Source of the DNA: Elymus sibiricus | Taxonomy: Eukaryota; Streptophyta; Magnoliopsida; Poales; Poaceae | Direction: 5' to 3' | Assembly: GCA_039707655.1 (NCBI GenBank) | Contig: CM077676.1 | Coordinates: forward strand, 241,880,866 to 241,944,865 | DNA length: 64,000 bases | Shown: positions 46,849 through 57,543 of the stretch, piece by piece | Position numbering within the stretch: position 1 is the first letter of the stretch | How the letters are laid out: each line of letters starts with the position of its first letter | Translations under genes and position numbers: made by a program | The notes under the pieces: model-generated | Told to the model about the DNA's origin: nothing | What the model saw: only the letters and a program-made list of their open reading frames with translations | The model's database searches: none

Positions 46849-48410
46849 AGTGATAAGCTTTCGGTGGTGGCAGCGGTCGAGGAGGAAGAAGAGGCGTAGG
46901 TAAGACCCTAGCTAGTCGGCTCTAGAATGTTGTTTCTGTCCCACAAGAGGGCCCCTAGCTTGCCTTATATACTTGGTCGAGCTAGGGTTACATTGCTCGG
47001 GTCGGACTACTTCTGGGCTCGCGCCCCTTGGTCCCTTGGTCGAATCGGACCATGCTGTGTGTGGGTAGCCGCCTGCTTCCTTGTCTCCCAAGCTGGTTTG
47101 ACTCATCAACTTGGTCGATGCCGTAGCCGACCCTATGCTCGGCTGGCATGTCCGAGTGTCATATCCTTGTCAGTAGCCCCTGAGTACTGCGTGACCTACC
47201 TGTCGGGTGGTTGCCTGCCTGGGACTTGTTGAATTTCTGCAAAAAAGGATAAAGAGAGAAGGAAACAAAAGCCTATCGATGACCTCCCTGTCAAGCAAGG
47301 ACGCCGTGGCGGTTGAGTTACGAGCGGGTAAGACTCAGCGATATCCAATTACTTCAAGCAGGTGGAGTCTGGCTATTGCCAGTTGTAGGTCAGAGTCTTG
47401 AGTGGCACCTGTTAGTGTGGTCGGGCCGGTACAAAGCTAGTGTCCCCGAGGAACACCCTCACATCTCTTTACGAAGCCGAATCTCTAATCACGGTGCCTG
47501 ATGCCATTTGTTAGGGGTCCAGCTCGTGACCCGTGGAGGGTGCTCCGTGACCGCCATACTCCCTGGTGTATCTGGGTAGCCTAGGACCGCGGGGGTCAAC
47601 CATCGATACCCATGATTGACGGCGCTGGAGTCCTGAATAGGCAGTCTTTGGCTAGGGCGTATGGGAGGCTCGCCTCTCAGGTTTTGCAGTCTTGCAAAGT
47701 CCTGCGTGATGGCTAGGGCCTATTGGAGGCTCGCCTCTCAGGTTCTGTAGTCTCGGAAAGTCCTCTGTGATGGCGCATGCCACATTGGCGTTTCAGCATC
47801 CCATGGCAAAAAGGCTAGAGGTTCTGGCTGTCCCGTTGTTGGATTTAATAGGCGGGGGAACGAAAGCGTGTGTGGCTTGGGCTTGCCTCAATCTTTGAGG
47901 CGGGGCCATGGATGCGCCGTCTTCTCGGCAATGTGTGTCCACTTTGGTGGGCGCATGCGTGCCACAACGGGAAGGTTGGTGTCGGGGCATGGGGCTCGAC
48001 GGAACACGACGCCCGAGTTTCCTCCCTCGTCCCCTTGTATAAATCAAGGGGCGAGGGGAAGGCAGTGCCTTTCACCTGCAAGTTCATCGCTGTTGCAAAC
48101 CCTTGCTGCGTTGTGGCCTGGCCGATCTCGTCGCGCATCACCCTCCTAAGCGGTAGCTGTCGCTTGTCTGATCTTTTCCATCCGGTGACGGCCACCGCTA
48201 GCCCATTCTTCCGCCGCTTCTTCGACCCTAGATCCGCGCCTTTCCCACCTTTTTTCGACCGCTAGTGAACCTCGTTCGTCAGTGGCGGACAAAAAAACCA
48301 TGGGGACGCTCTCCGACACCGCCCGTGGTAGGACGGAGCATCCAGTGGCATCGCAGATGGAGTTTGCCGTGGATCCGTCATCTTGGCTGGAATTCTTTTA
48401 AAATTCTTTC
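46849..48410. mobile_element. Unclassified retroelement-like remnant in RER1 intron 1
   Basis: GC-richer than its flanks. A possible LTR edge with TGTTAGGGGTCC at 47510 faces TGGCATCAGGCACCG on the minus strand (47493-47507), which could be a primer site. TATATAAGG on the minus strand near 46970 and GTATAAATC on the plus strand near 48037 are promoter-like. An ATG near 48298 opens a short reading (MGTLSDTARGRTEHPV). No polyprotein domain. Two 61-bp repeats lie at 47650-47770. Confidence 0.35.
47650..47770 (+). repeat. Two-copy 61-bp tandem repeat
   Basis: GGCTAGGGC...GAGGCTCGCCTCTCAGGTT at 47650 and again at 47711. Confidence 0.8.
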
Positions 48411-48787
48411 CAGGCAAAGGGAGTTGGACGGACCCCACACTTGAGTGAACAAGATTGAAAGGACGCTAAGACACACTCTCGCTAAGACACACCACCGGAG
48501 ACGGATCCAAGAACACCATGTCGAACTAAGGATGAGAGGCGAGAGCCGCATAAGTGACCAAGACGATGATGCCCTCTTGACAACAGCCCGTAAACAAGGC
48601 CAGGCAAAGGGAGTTGGACCCCACACTTGAGTGAACAAGATTGAAAGGACGCTGAGACACAGTCTCGCTAAGACACACCATCGGAGACGGATCCAAGAAC
48701 ACCACGTCAAACTAAGGATGAGAGACGAGAGCTGCATAAGTGACCAAGACGATGATGCCCATGTTGAGAAGAGCCCGTAAACAAGGC
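48411..48787 (-). repeat. 190-bp tandem duplication within copia element D
   Basis: 48411-48600 and 48601-48787 both run from CAGGCAAAGGGAGTTGGAC to CCCGTAAACAAGGC, with few differences. Confidence 0.88.
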
Positions 48788-50100
48788 GTCCGAGGTGGAC
48801 AGACTGGCGGCGGTGGCAGCAGAGGGAAGGTGAAGCCAATCAGCTCCCAGAGACCTTGGTAATGATGACGACAAGGGCCAGCACCAAGTAGAGCGCTCGT
48901 GTGACGATCTTGAATAGAGCAAGATTCAAAGTCAAGAATGACCCTACAACCGGAGTCAACAATTTGACCACCAGAAATGAGCTGCATGGTAAGCCAAGGA
49001 TCATGAGCAAGATCAGAAACATGAAAAGACGAAGTGCTAGAATGCCTCGGCCATTGACCTGGAGGGATGTACCATCAGCAGTAAGAACATGAAATGGGAA
49101 TCTAGTGGTCAAATAGAGGACAGTGGATGAATCGTGAGTCATATAAAAAAATGCTTCAGTACCAAGAATCCACGGAGATGTACCTGCGTGTGTAGAAGGT
49201 GGTCTCACAATGTCAAAAGAGTTGGTAGCAGAACCAACAAAACCTGTCAATGGAGAAACGGGATACGCAGCTAGCACGCATCGTAGTTGCGTAATTTCCT
49301 GCTCAGACAGTTGCTCAACTGAAGAGGTTGACGTAGATCCATTTGAAAATGGAGAACCAGAGGCAACAAGCAGGTCGTGAACACACACAACCTCGTGCTC
49401 AGTGAAGGACACGGCTGAATTAGTCGACATAGAAGCTTCGAAAGAGGAGCGTCCACCATCACCTGTGGAAGCCGCTAGAGTAGGTGGAATAGCATGACCA
49501 GTATCACTTGCAGAAGCCGGACGAGGTCGCATGCAGACAAGCACCAAGTGCCAAGGGAAAGCGCATTTGCGAGGCGTAGACAATGGAGCGATATGCACCA
49601 ACACTGCCGGTGAAAGTCTCAAGGAGTCACAGCGGGACGGATGGATCCATTGACAATCACGCATGGCAACCATGGACGTGACTAGGCTGCCGTGCAGAGG
49701 CAGGGGCGTCGTGGAGGCTGAAGCACTCGTCGATCTCAGACATGGAGTACGGTGGTAGGGTGTGGGCGATCGGGGACCTGGAGCCCAGTGGGGGAGGTAT
49801 TGGGCGGCAGTGGGGGACAACCTGGAGGGCGGCGGCACGGCTTGACCTTAGACATGCGGAGGTTGGCAACGTAGAGACCTGAGGTGGGAGATGCGAGTCG
49901 GATAGAGAGAGAGAGAAATTGGGATGGAAGGGAGAGGAGGCAGCGACGGCCAGCTAAGAGGAGGATGGTGGCAGCACAAGAAGCTGCGACGGAGACTGCC
50001 ACGGCCAGCCAAGAGGGGGATGGCGGCGGCATGAGCATGAGATTGGATCGGAGCATGAGTTGCGTGTGCGGAAAAAAAATAACCTAGAACTCTAATACCA

Positions 50101-50280
50101 TGTTTGGAAATATGCAACTCGCATATGCAGGAGGTGGCCATAGGCCAGTATATATACATGTATAGGTGTGGTACAATATGCAGAAAGCCCCTTATAGATT
50201 GGGGAAAATACAAATGGTACACGGCTGAATACTTATAGCTCTAACTGGCCCTATGGCTAAAGGTCTGACCCCTCGTAACA
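50101..50280 (-). repeat. 5' LTR of copia element D (180 bp)
   Basis: TG...CA ends, TGTTA start as in element C, adjacent to a primer site. The short length resembles that of element C. Confidence 0.78.
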
Positions 50281-50324
50281 GGGCAATGCTAAATTGCTAA
50301 TATCTGCTCATAATTTAATTCGAC

Positions 50325-50990
50325 AAAAACAACAAAACCTTTTTAGTCCCAAACAAGTTGGGTAGGCTAGAGTTGAAACCCATAAGACCTTGAAACTAAC
50401 TCATGGTTTTGGCACGTTGATAGCTAGCTTCAATGCACCCCTGTCCATGGCTACTTCTTTGGTGATATTCTAGTCCTTTCAAATCTCTCTTAACGGACTC
50501 CTCCCAAGCCAAATTTGGTCTACCCTGACCTTTCTTGAAATTGTCCTTGACTGTCCGCTATGCACTCGCGTTTCTGGTGGCCTGTGCTGTATATGCCCAA
50601 ACCATCTCAGACGATGTGGCTACCCCCACTCTATCACGTATATCCTCATTCCAGAGCCGATCCTCGTGTGTCCATATATCCATCCCGATATGCGCATCTA
50701 TGCTACACCTAACTGTTGGACATGTTGTTTAGTTGGCCAACATTCAACGCCATATGACATAGCAGGTTGAATCGCTGTCCTATAGAACCTGCCTTATAGC
50801 TTTTGTGTCACTCTCTTGTCACACAGGATGCTAGAAGCTTGGCGCCACTTCATTTCAGGGTGCACCTCTTGTTTGGCTTGCCATATGAGCTATGTCCTCT
50901 TTATGGTTTCTTTTGATAAACTATTGTTGATATGAGTTAACTCAAAGGGCATATGTCATACAAATTCTAGTTGGTATGGTACACGTGTTC
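50325..50990 (-). pseudogene. LINE fragment, C-terminal end of reverse transcriptase ORF
   Basis: Minus-strand reading includes KWRQASSILCDKRVTQKL, a stop, then GRFYRTAIQPAMSYGVECWP and TKQHVQQLGVA before a frameshift. This matches the conserved tail of grass LINE ORF2 as I know it (the usual text has LYGAECWPTKRRHVQQL). The 3' edge lies near 50325-50340, close to a short A-rich word. A dead fragment in the intron. Confidence 0.75.
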
Positions 50991-51816
50991 TTCTTTAGTT
51001 AAACTCTATTGGGTGGCATATTATCATCATCATTACAAAAAAAATCATTACTTCTGGATCATTCCATGGTATAGTCTTGTTCTCTGTTTAACTGCTGATT
51101 TTTTTGCAAGTTATTCAGTATTCAAGCAGGCACCCTTCAAAGCCTGCGTATGATTGCATTCCCTCTAATCAGTCCAGTATCATGCTGTAATCACTACCAT
51201 TGGTTTTCTTGTAATAGAAGATTTTACAATGGATAACTTTACCATACCCAATGTTTGCTGGTTTGAGCGAACCACACTATTCAGCCATTACAGCACACAG
51301 TCAATGGGTTTGACAATCTGCTGCCAATGGTTTTCTACTTTTAAGCAGTTCTTCTGGTTTCCTGGTTGGTTATATGTGACGTACCCTGCTATTTTTCCAT
51401 GATAATTCCTTAATGTTGTTTTGGCTGTATTGATATTTTCCAAACATGTTACTGTTGCTTTGCATCTAACGTGTAAGGTTTGTTGTTTTTGTGCTTTATA
51501 TTTGTGCCCTTGTCATAAAATCATGTCAGCTGGAAAATTGAGTAGCATCTACGTTGGAAGATATTGAACGTTGATTAGCATCTTGTTATTTGCTATGATT
51601 ATGTGTTTATTGCACCCAAAAGGATGTTAATCTATGAAGAATACCATTTCGTCAAGGTTTTCCTATGCAGTTGATTTCCTTGGAAGGATAGAGTTAACCT
51701 CTCTCGGTTTTTCACGGGGTTAACTTTTCTGTGAGTGGGTAAAAGAAATATTATCATTGAACGACCGATCGTTTGTGTTCTTTGCTAAGACCTTTACTCT
51801 GTTTTCTCCTTTGCAG
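50991..51816 (+). other. 3' part of RER1 intron 1
   Basis: T-rich sequence with no recognised element. It ends in a pyrimidine tract and TTTGCAG acceptor. Confidence 0.6.
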
Positions 51817-51997
51817 GTATTCTATAGTTAAAGCATTCTGCATTGCTTTTGGCATGACATTCTTCAGTGTGTTCGATGTGCCGGTGTTTTGGCCTATCCT
51901 TCTTTTCTATTGGGTGGTGTTGTTTACTGTCACAATGAAGCGTCAGATCCTTCATATGGTGAAATACAGATATGTTCCATTCACCTTTGGGAAACAG
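51817..51997 (+). CDS. RER1: RER1, exon 2
   Basis: Encodes the rest of Trp139 through Gln199: [59 protein letters not shown]. This is the most conserved part of RER1, holding membrane segments three and four and the cytosolic KRQI...KYKYVPF block. Acceptor TTTGCAG before 51817 and donor CAG|GTACCT after 51997. The exon ends in phase 0. Confidence 0.95.
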
Positions 51998-52090
51998 GTA
52001 CCTTAAATAAATCATTTCAGTTAGTTGCTACAACTTGCTCACATAATCTTAATATATGTTATGTTGTTGATATTTGGTTTATTTTGTCAG

Positions 52091-52147
52091 CGTTATAATG
52101 GGAAAAGGGCACCTTCTGCAGATGATCTCACTCTTCCCAAGGATTAA
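52091..52147 (+). CDS. RER1: RER1, exon 3 and stop
   Basis: After a 93-bp intron (51998-52090, acceptor TTTTGTCAG) the last exon encodes RYNGKRAPSADDLTLPKD and TAA at 52145-52147. This is the basic then acidic cytosolic tail expected of plant RER1 proteins. The 3' UTR follows; AATAAT near 52506 could be a polyadenylation signal but is unproven. Confidence 0.93.
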   Translation, partial: RYNGKRAPSADDLTLPKD

Positions 52148-52569
52148 ATATATGTGAATTTGGAATGGTGAAATGCTTTTGTTAGTTATGAAAACGTAAG
52201 AGAGAAATGGCTTATAGTGGCTGCACCCCACCGGTTTGCAATGCTAACATCAAGCATTATGACCTCACTGAACCCTGATATCTTTACAGTGCTGAGAATA
52301 GGCCTTGGTGGCCTAACCTGGATTTCTGTATTCCCAAGGTGTTTCCCCGTAGTGGAGCTAAATGACTGTACTCATTTGTTGCTCCGTATTTCATTGTATA
52401 TCATATATAACGTGGAGAAGATGGCCCAGAATCCTGTATACTTTCGTCAAATGCTTTATTCAACAATCGTTTCTTGCCGGCTGAATTACCTTGCTTTTGC
52501 AGCGTGAATAATATTGACAGACTTTGTTGAGTTGGTTTACTATTTCTTAACAATTTACTGAGGTAGTAC

Positions 52570-52614
52570 TTCCTCCGTCCCATAATATATTATATTATGG
52601 GACGGAGGGAGGAC
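52570..52614. repeat. Short Stowaway-like foldback
   Basis: CTTCCTCCGTCCCATAATA and its inverted copy TATTATGGGACGGAGGGAGG lie back to back. Terminus typical of Stowaway MITEs. Very short, so an internal-deletion remnant. Confidence 0.6.
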
Positions 52615-52673
52615 TAATTAAGAAAGGAATAATTTGTCTCATCTACTCCCTCAGTGGTCTAAAATGTCTTGTA

Positions 52674-52742
52674 CTCCCTCTGTACCAAAATATATGATGT
52701 TTTTGCAGTTCAAAAACATCTTATATTTTGGTACAGAGGTAG
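52674..52742. mobile_element. Stowaway MITE (69 bp)
   Basis: CTCCCTCTGTACCAAAATATA and an inverted partner ending GGTACAGAGGTAG, flanked by TA (52672-52673 and 52743-52744). It lies about 525 bp after the RER1 stop. Confidence 0.75.
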
Positions 52743-52759
52743 TACTAATTAAGAAAGGA

Positions 52760-53877
52760 ATAACAGAGGTCATAAAGGAAAAAACTTACATAGGGTGTTA
52801 CGCATTCAAACGCCGGCCCTCAAAATGGACACAGTATTTATCCGCGCGGATGCTTGATACGGGAGCCGGCCATCCAACACTTGTCGTAAACCTTCGCCCA
52901 CAATACAAACAAATTCAAACATAATTCATGCAACATGATGGAATTCATGCGAACAAACATACAAGTTCAATCTATTTTACATAAACTGGACATATAAGTT
53001 CAATATATTTTTCATAAACTGAATGATATTTGGTCCGTTCAGCTTCAACTAAAAAGTAAAAAAACCCTGAACTAACTTGTAGCGGACGGCGACCTCGTAT
53101 GCCTGGCCGGCGGCACCTCTGTCGTCGTCGGAGTGGTCCTTCCAATGGCGTAAGGACCCGGGGACGCGACAGCCCTGCCTGATCGTCACCTGGCGCTCGC
53201 GGAGGAGCCGCTCCACTCCCTCCTACGTCATGTGGATGGCCGCCTTGGCCAACGTCGATCGGGAGCCCCGTCCTTGCCCCTGCCAGCGGCGGTGGAGGTG
53301 TCACGGAGCGACCACTCCTCCCAGATCTTGGCGAGCTCTCCGTCGAACCGGTAAGTGGAGAGAAGAGGATGTGGAGTGTGGGGTGGATGGCGCCGGAACC
53401 ATGCATAAATAGGAGTGGCCAGGCGAACAGACGGGTTACCGGCTTCAATGCGGTGCACCGGCCGAAGTAGGCTTCTCGGTCGCCGCATCGGCATTGAAGC
53501 GGCGTCGCCCGCTCGTCCGGCTTCGTCGCTTTGACCGTCATCAATGCCGTGTGGAGTCATGTACGCTCTAGAGCGGGCTGACCGACATGATTGCGCGGCG
53601 ACCGCTTCGCACAGAGAGGTTTTTTTGGGTGGGATCGGCTGTTGGACGCATACGTGGCGGTGGTCCTATAAGACCACATATGCGGTACTATTCTAAATAT
53701 AGAACTTTCAATCCATTTCCAGAATAGAAGTGCATATAGTACCACCGAAACATATGACTTCATATCATACACGCATTGTCTTATATCGCGGACTTTACAA
53801 GTTAAATATCACAACATATGCACTACCAAGAGACAACATGAAGTCGTCAATAGTGTGGGCACAGACAAAATCCAAGA
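52760..53877 (-). other. GC-rich region with broken minus-strand reading, probable DNA-element remnant
   Basis: A minus-strand ORF of 190 codons (53544-52972) and an overlapping ORF (53560-53228, LSTYRFDGELAKIWEEWS) share the same GC-rich stretch. Neither gives a domain I can name. The AT-rich stretch to the left (52900-53060) has tandem-like AAGTTCAATATATTTTCATAAACTG phrases. It resembles sequence repeated in Triticeae genomes, so I take it as transposon-derived. Sureness is low. Confidence 0.3.
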
Positions 53878-55086
53878 TGTTGGGAAACGTAGTAAAAAAA
53901 AATTCATCCTATGATCACGGTCTAGGAACACTATGAAGATGCATACGGGGTTTAAATCGGATCGTTACCAACTACGAGTTACCGGAAGAAGAGTTGGTGT
54001 AGATCGTCGATGAAGTCCCTCGAACCGTTCACGAATGATCCCTCGAACCGAAAACCGAAAGCACGACCTCTCTACAGATTGCAAGCGTTCGGGCTTCACG
54101 ATCCGGTAGCGCTTCGCCGTCCAGAGCTAATATTCGCCGGAGAATTAGAGGGAGAAGAACAGAACCGCACATGGCTTCCCTATTATGAGGATTAGAGAGA
54201 TCTAGGTCTAGCTCTAATTAGATCAACTCCAATTTAGAACTAGAACTAGAGGAGGCTCCAAACGTGTGTGTACAATTGCGGCCAAAACCTCTACTATATA
54301 TAGGTTGGAGGGAGGGGAGGAGGCGCCACAAGGGGGAGGAGTACTCCTCCCCTTGCGCCAGCCCTAGGGGGAGGAGGCGTCCTCCCCCCAATCCAATTCG
54401 CCCCCCTCTTTGTCCAACAAGCTAGGGCCCAATAACTTCCCACTAGTTGGCCTTTTTATATATTCTTTGGCCCGTTGATATTTAATTAACTATAAAAGCC
54501 TCCTAATCAATATTAGAGCCTTTTATTATTAATTTAAGATCTCCGAAAACATTTTCCACCTACATATCAATTCCTGGTATTACCCGGTAAACCCGGAAAC
54601 TCTTCCGGTAACTCCGAAACGCTTCCGGTTTCTCTCGAAGCTATTTCTAATATTGATGAAACTATTTCATAAATATTTTCTCATAACTCTTGCTCCACTA
54701 ACACTCAGCAGATCGTGATTCCCTTAAGCTTGTGACCCTATAGGTTTGCTAAAACATAAACATGAACAAAACCCCTTTCGTTCAATGATGAGAAGAGTCC
54801 AAATTTCAACCCTGAACTAACCAGTTGGTTCAATTTACAACCCTCATCATCAAAACCGGCCGCATTGCACCCTCAACTTACCAGATAGTTTAAAAGACAA
54901 CCCTTGACTCGGTTTTGGGCTGGTCAAACCGGTTTTGACCAAGTCAATGTTGATGTGGCATTCTACTAAGAATAATTTAACAAAAGGAGTGGCAGGTCCA
55001 ACATGTCAGTCTAATATGCTTCTTCTCCACTATACGATGTACTGCACATACAGAAGCATCACGACATTGTTAGCCACCCCTGACCC

Positions 55087-55452
55087 ATGCAAACACCGGC
55101 CGCCGTCCAAACGCGTGTGCTCTCCCTCCCGCCAGCGCGTCTCACCAGTGCCGAAGCGGTGGTTTCAGCTGGCCGGCAGAAGCAGCTACCTCGAGAGATC
55201 GTCCGGTCGCGCCGGCTGGTGGCGGGAAGCGCGGCCGTTATCGCGCAACACGACAAGCTCGTCGACCAGTGGATGACGCACACGCACGAAGAAGCGATAG
55301 CTCTGAGATTTCTCACCTCCACCGTCGAAGCACGCGTTCTCCCATCCCCATGTCTTGCTGCTTTGTGCTCTATTCCGTCGCCTCACCGCGTCCAACTCCG
55401 GCCAGCAATTGCCTCCAGAGTAGACGAAAATCGTTGCCTAACCATGCCGTAA
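55087..55452 (+). CDS. Unidentified 121-codon ORF inside the Mutator-like element
   Basis: Starts MQTPAAVQTRVLSLPPARL, then EIVRSRRLVAGSAAVIAQHD, KLVDQWMTHTHEEAIALRF. It is in GC-rich sequence unlike the element's ends. I recognise no domain. An overlapping minus-strand ORF (55322-55059) means coding is unproven. It is the best candidate for a captured gene piece. Confidence 0.25.
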   Translation: MQTPAAVQTRVLSLPPARLTSAEAVVSAGRQKQLPREIVRSRRLVAGSAAVIAQHDKLVDQWMTHTHEEAIALRFLTSTVEARVLPSPCLAALCSIPSPHRVQLRPAIASRVDENRCLTMP

Positions 55453-55619
55453 TTGCCTCATCGTCGCAAACCTTCCCGGCCACCCCACGGACGAAAGAGA
55501 CCATGGGAACGCCGATCGCGACGACAACCGCACTGCCCCGTCGTCTTTGTTGACTCCAGTGAGCACTCGTGGATGGGATCTCCGCACCTTGACAAGCTGG
55601 TCAAGCCCACCCTAGGGGT

Positions 55620-55850
55620 GGCACCAGCAGCACCTCAGCGATGGCAGGAGCAGCAGTAGCACCACCTTAGCGGAGACGGGAGCAGCAACAACAACAGCTC
55701 GCCGGCGGCAGCAGAAGCAGCAGCTCGCCCAGGTTAGCAGCAACATCAGAAGCAGCTCGCCCAGCTTAGGAGCAGCTCACTGGCAGCAGCAGCTTGCCCG
55801 GGTTAGCAGCAGCAGTAGAAGCAGCTCACCTAGGTTAGCAGCAGCTTGTC
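55620..55850 (+). repeat. CAG/AGC-rich minisatellite inside the Mutator-like element
   Basis: Imperfect repeats of about 40 bp around AGCAGCTCGCCCAGGTTAGC and variants. Confidence 0.75.
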
Positions 55851-57112
55851 GTGGCTGCGGGTAAGGAGAAGAGAGGGAAGACAAGAAGGGAACCTGGCGA
55901 CGGTGTGGAGGCGTCGCCGGTCTCCGGTCACCGGCGATGGAGGTGGTGCGGCAGTAAACCATGGCGTCCTAGCCTCCTGATTGACCCAGACAGCCGCGAC
56001 GGGATTGGGTCGAGGCTGGGGGTGAACGAACAAAGAGAGAGACGGTCTAGGTTAGGATTTGTGCTGAGTTGGCTGCCTAGTCAGCATTGACTCGGTCAAA
56101 ACCGGTTTGACCAGCCCAAAACCGAGTCAAGGTTGTCTTTTGAACTATATGGTAAGTTGAGGGTGCAATGCGACCAGTTTTGAAGATGAGGGTTGTAAAT
56201 CAAACTGGCTGGTTAGTTCAAGGTTGAAACGTGGACTTTTCTCTTCAATGATCAATAGCGGAAACCTAGACGTCCATATTGATCCCGAATGACATTCGAG
56301 TGAAACTTTGGTTATCATGTGCTATTCCCTTTGCTTCACAATACTTTACAAAATTCGAGGTGAGATATATCGGTATCCTCTTGAGTCATTCTCATGCTCA
56401 CTATACCGGTCTCCTCGTTACCAGTTTTGTTCTTCTTTCTTGTTGACATGTTCCGGCATCCCTATGACCTAGTCACCTGTGTCTGGCCAGACGATGATGG
56501 ATGCTGTCACACTGAGAGGGTCCTAAGAATATCTCTCCATCGTCGGAGGAGCAAATCCCACTCTTGAGCTATCTAGACCCTTGTCAAACTTTCCGATGAA
56601 CCTGTAAGTTGTCGTTATGATCACCATGTTACAACTGACGTTTGAGCAACCCCAGGGTCCATCGTACAGTAAGAACGGACTATGATACTCTCATGGTCTA
56701 AGGAACTAAAGAATACATAAACTCTCTGTGTTATAACGATTGACTTGTGACGATAGTATCTCAAAGTATAACAAACAAGTTGGTTCAATTTAATATGATC
56801 GTTCTTCCAACGCCATATTCTCAAAGTTGTTTTGGGACTATCATTACACTTAACGATATCCGTAGATCCGAAAACATGATCGCAAACAACACTTGAGCTA
56901 GTCCTAGAGGCAAGACTAGGAATCAGGTTTTACCGTTTATCATTCCACACGTGCTTATGAGTTTTCCACTGAATCGCATATTCTAGGATCATAGCAATTA
57001 TGACATAGAATATAAACTCTTAATTATAAATATGGAAATAAATAATACAATATTATTTTCTCTAGGGCATATTGCCAACAGACTCCCACTTGCACTAGAG
57101 TCAATAATCTAG

Positions 57113-57543
57113 TTACATAGCTTCTTTAACACCTATGGCTATCCGGTGTTGCTCATGTTTTGCTCGTGGTAAAGGCTTCATCATCATGTCTGACACATTC
57201 AAATCCGTGTGAATCTTGAGTACTTTCATAAAACCTTTATCGACATACTGTTGGATAATGTGATACTTGCATTCGATATGTCCGGTCTTCATGTGGGACC
57301 TTGGTTCCTTTACTTGAGCAACGATGCCACTATCATCAGAATAGAGCACCATTGGGTTCATTGCACTTGGGACCACACCAATCTCTTCAAGAAACTTCTT
57401 GATCCAGACTGCCTCCTTCGAAGCTTCTGAAGCCGCAATATATTATGCTTCCGCCGTAGAATCCGCAACAATGTTCTGCTTGAAACTCTTCCAAACCACT
57501 GCACCACCATTAAGGGTGAAAACATAGCCTGATTGAGATTTAT
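57113..57543 (-). pseudogene. C-terminal RNase H of the Angela/BARE-type element
   Basis: Minus-strand reading KSQSGYVFTLNGGAVVWKSF, then IVADSTAEA, a TAA stop in place of a Glu codon (about 57445), then YIAASEASKEAVWIKKFLEE, GHIECKYHIIQQYVDKGFM and DMMMKPLPRAKHEQHRIAIG to the end. A classic copia RNase H end. The stop falls at the conserved acidic position of the AEAEY motif, so the copy is dead. Confidence 0.9.

Larger units (their letters stand above)
48411..50280 (-). mobile_element. Copia element D fragment: 5' LTR, primer site, gag-protease remnants
   Basis: 5' LTR at 50101-50280 (minus reading TGTTACGAGGGG to CCAAACA), then primer site TGGTATTAGAGT at 50089-50100. Broken minus-strand coding includes a protease remnant (SPWILGTEAFFYMT near 49170, normally WILDSG) and a GAG-pre-integrase remnant near 48840-48960 (GCRVILDFESCSIQDRHT, HHRLGHLCSSRLSSLV in another frame). 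This is the same protein lineage as element C. It stops at 48411; integrase, RT and 3' LTR are missing. Confidence 0.82.
36157..51816 (+). other. RER1: RER1 intron 1 (about 15.7 kb), filled with transposable elements
   Basis: Donor GTGCGA at 36157 and acceptor TTTGCAG ending at 51816 give a phase-2 intron that joins a split Trp codon exactly (TG plus G). Contents left to right: unique sequence with a C-run, the right copy of the duplicated segment, a Stowaway MITE, copia element C, degenerate repeats, copia fragment D, a LINE fragment, then unique sequence (50990-51816). Confidence 0.85.
54790..56243. mobile_element. Mutator-like element with long inverted ends (1454 bp), possible Pack-MULE
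   Basis: Flanked by a perfect 9-bp target duplication TTCAATGAT (54781-54789 and 56244-56252), the Mutator hallmark. Terminal inverted repeats of about 160 bp (54790-54955 and 56083-56243) start GAGAAGAGTCC / GAGAAAAGTCC. The interior (54960-56080) is GC-rich and holds no transposase. It contains an open reading of 121 codons (55087-55452) and a CAG-rich minisatellite. The interior may be captured genic sequence. Confidence 0.85.
53878..57080 (-). repeat. Angela/BARE-type 3' LTR, interrupted by a Mutator-like element
   Basis: Removing the 1454-bp insertion and one 9-bp target copy leaves about 1740 bp, the expected size for this family. Confidence 0.88.
53878..57543 (-). mobile_element. Angela/BARE-type copia element, 3' LTR and RNase H end only
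   Basis: The LTR (53878-57080) begins on the minus strand TGTTGGCAATATGCCCTAG and ends CTACGTTTCCCAACA, both typical of the Angela/BARE-1 family. Next inward is the polypurine tract AAGTGGGAGTC (57081-57091), then the C-terminus of RNase H. Element F inserted at 57543/57544 cuts the rest, which should resume right of the window. Confidence 0.9.

Noticed and set aside
49657..50222. ORFs over the leader of copia element D
   Set aside because: They run across primer site and LTR, and show no family motif.
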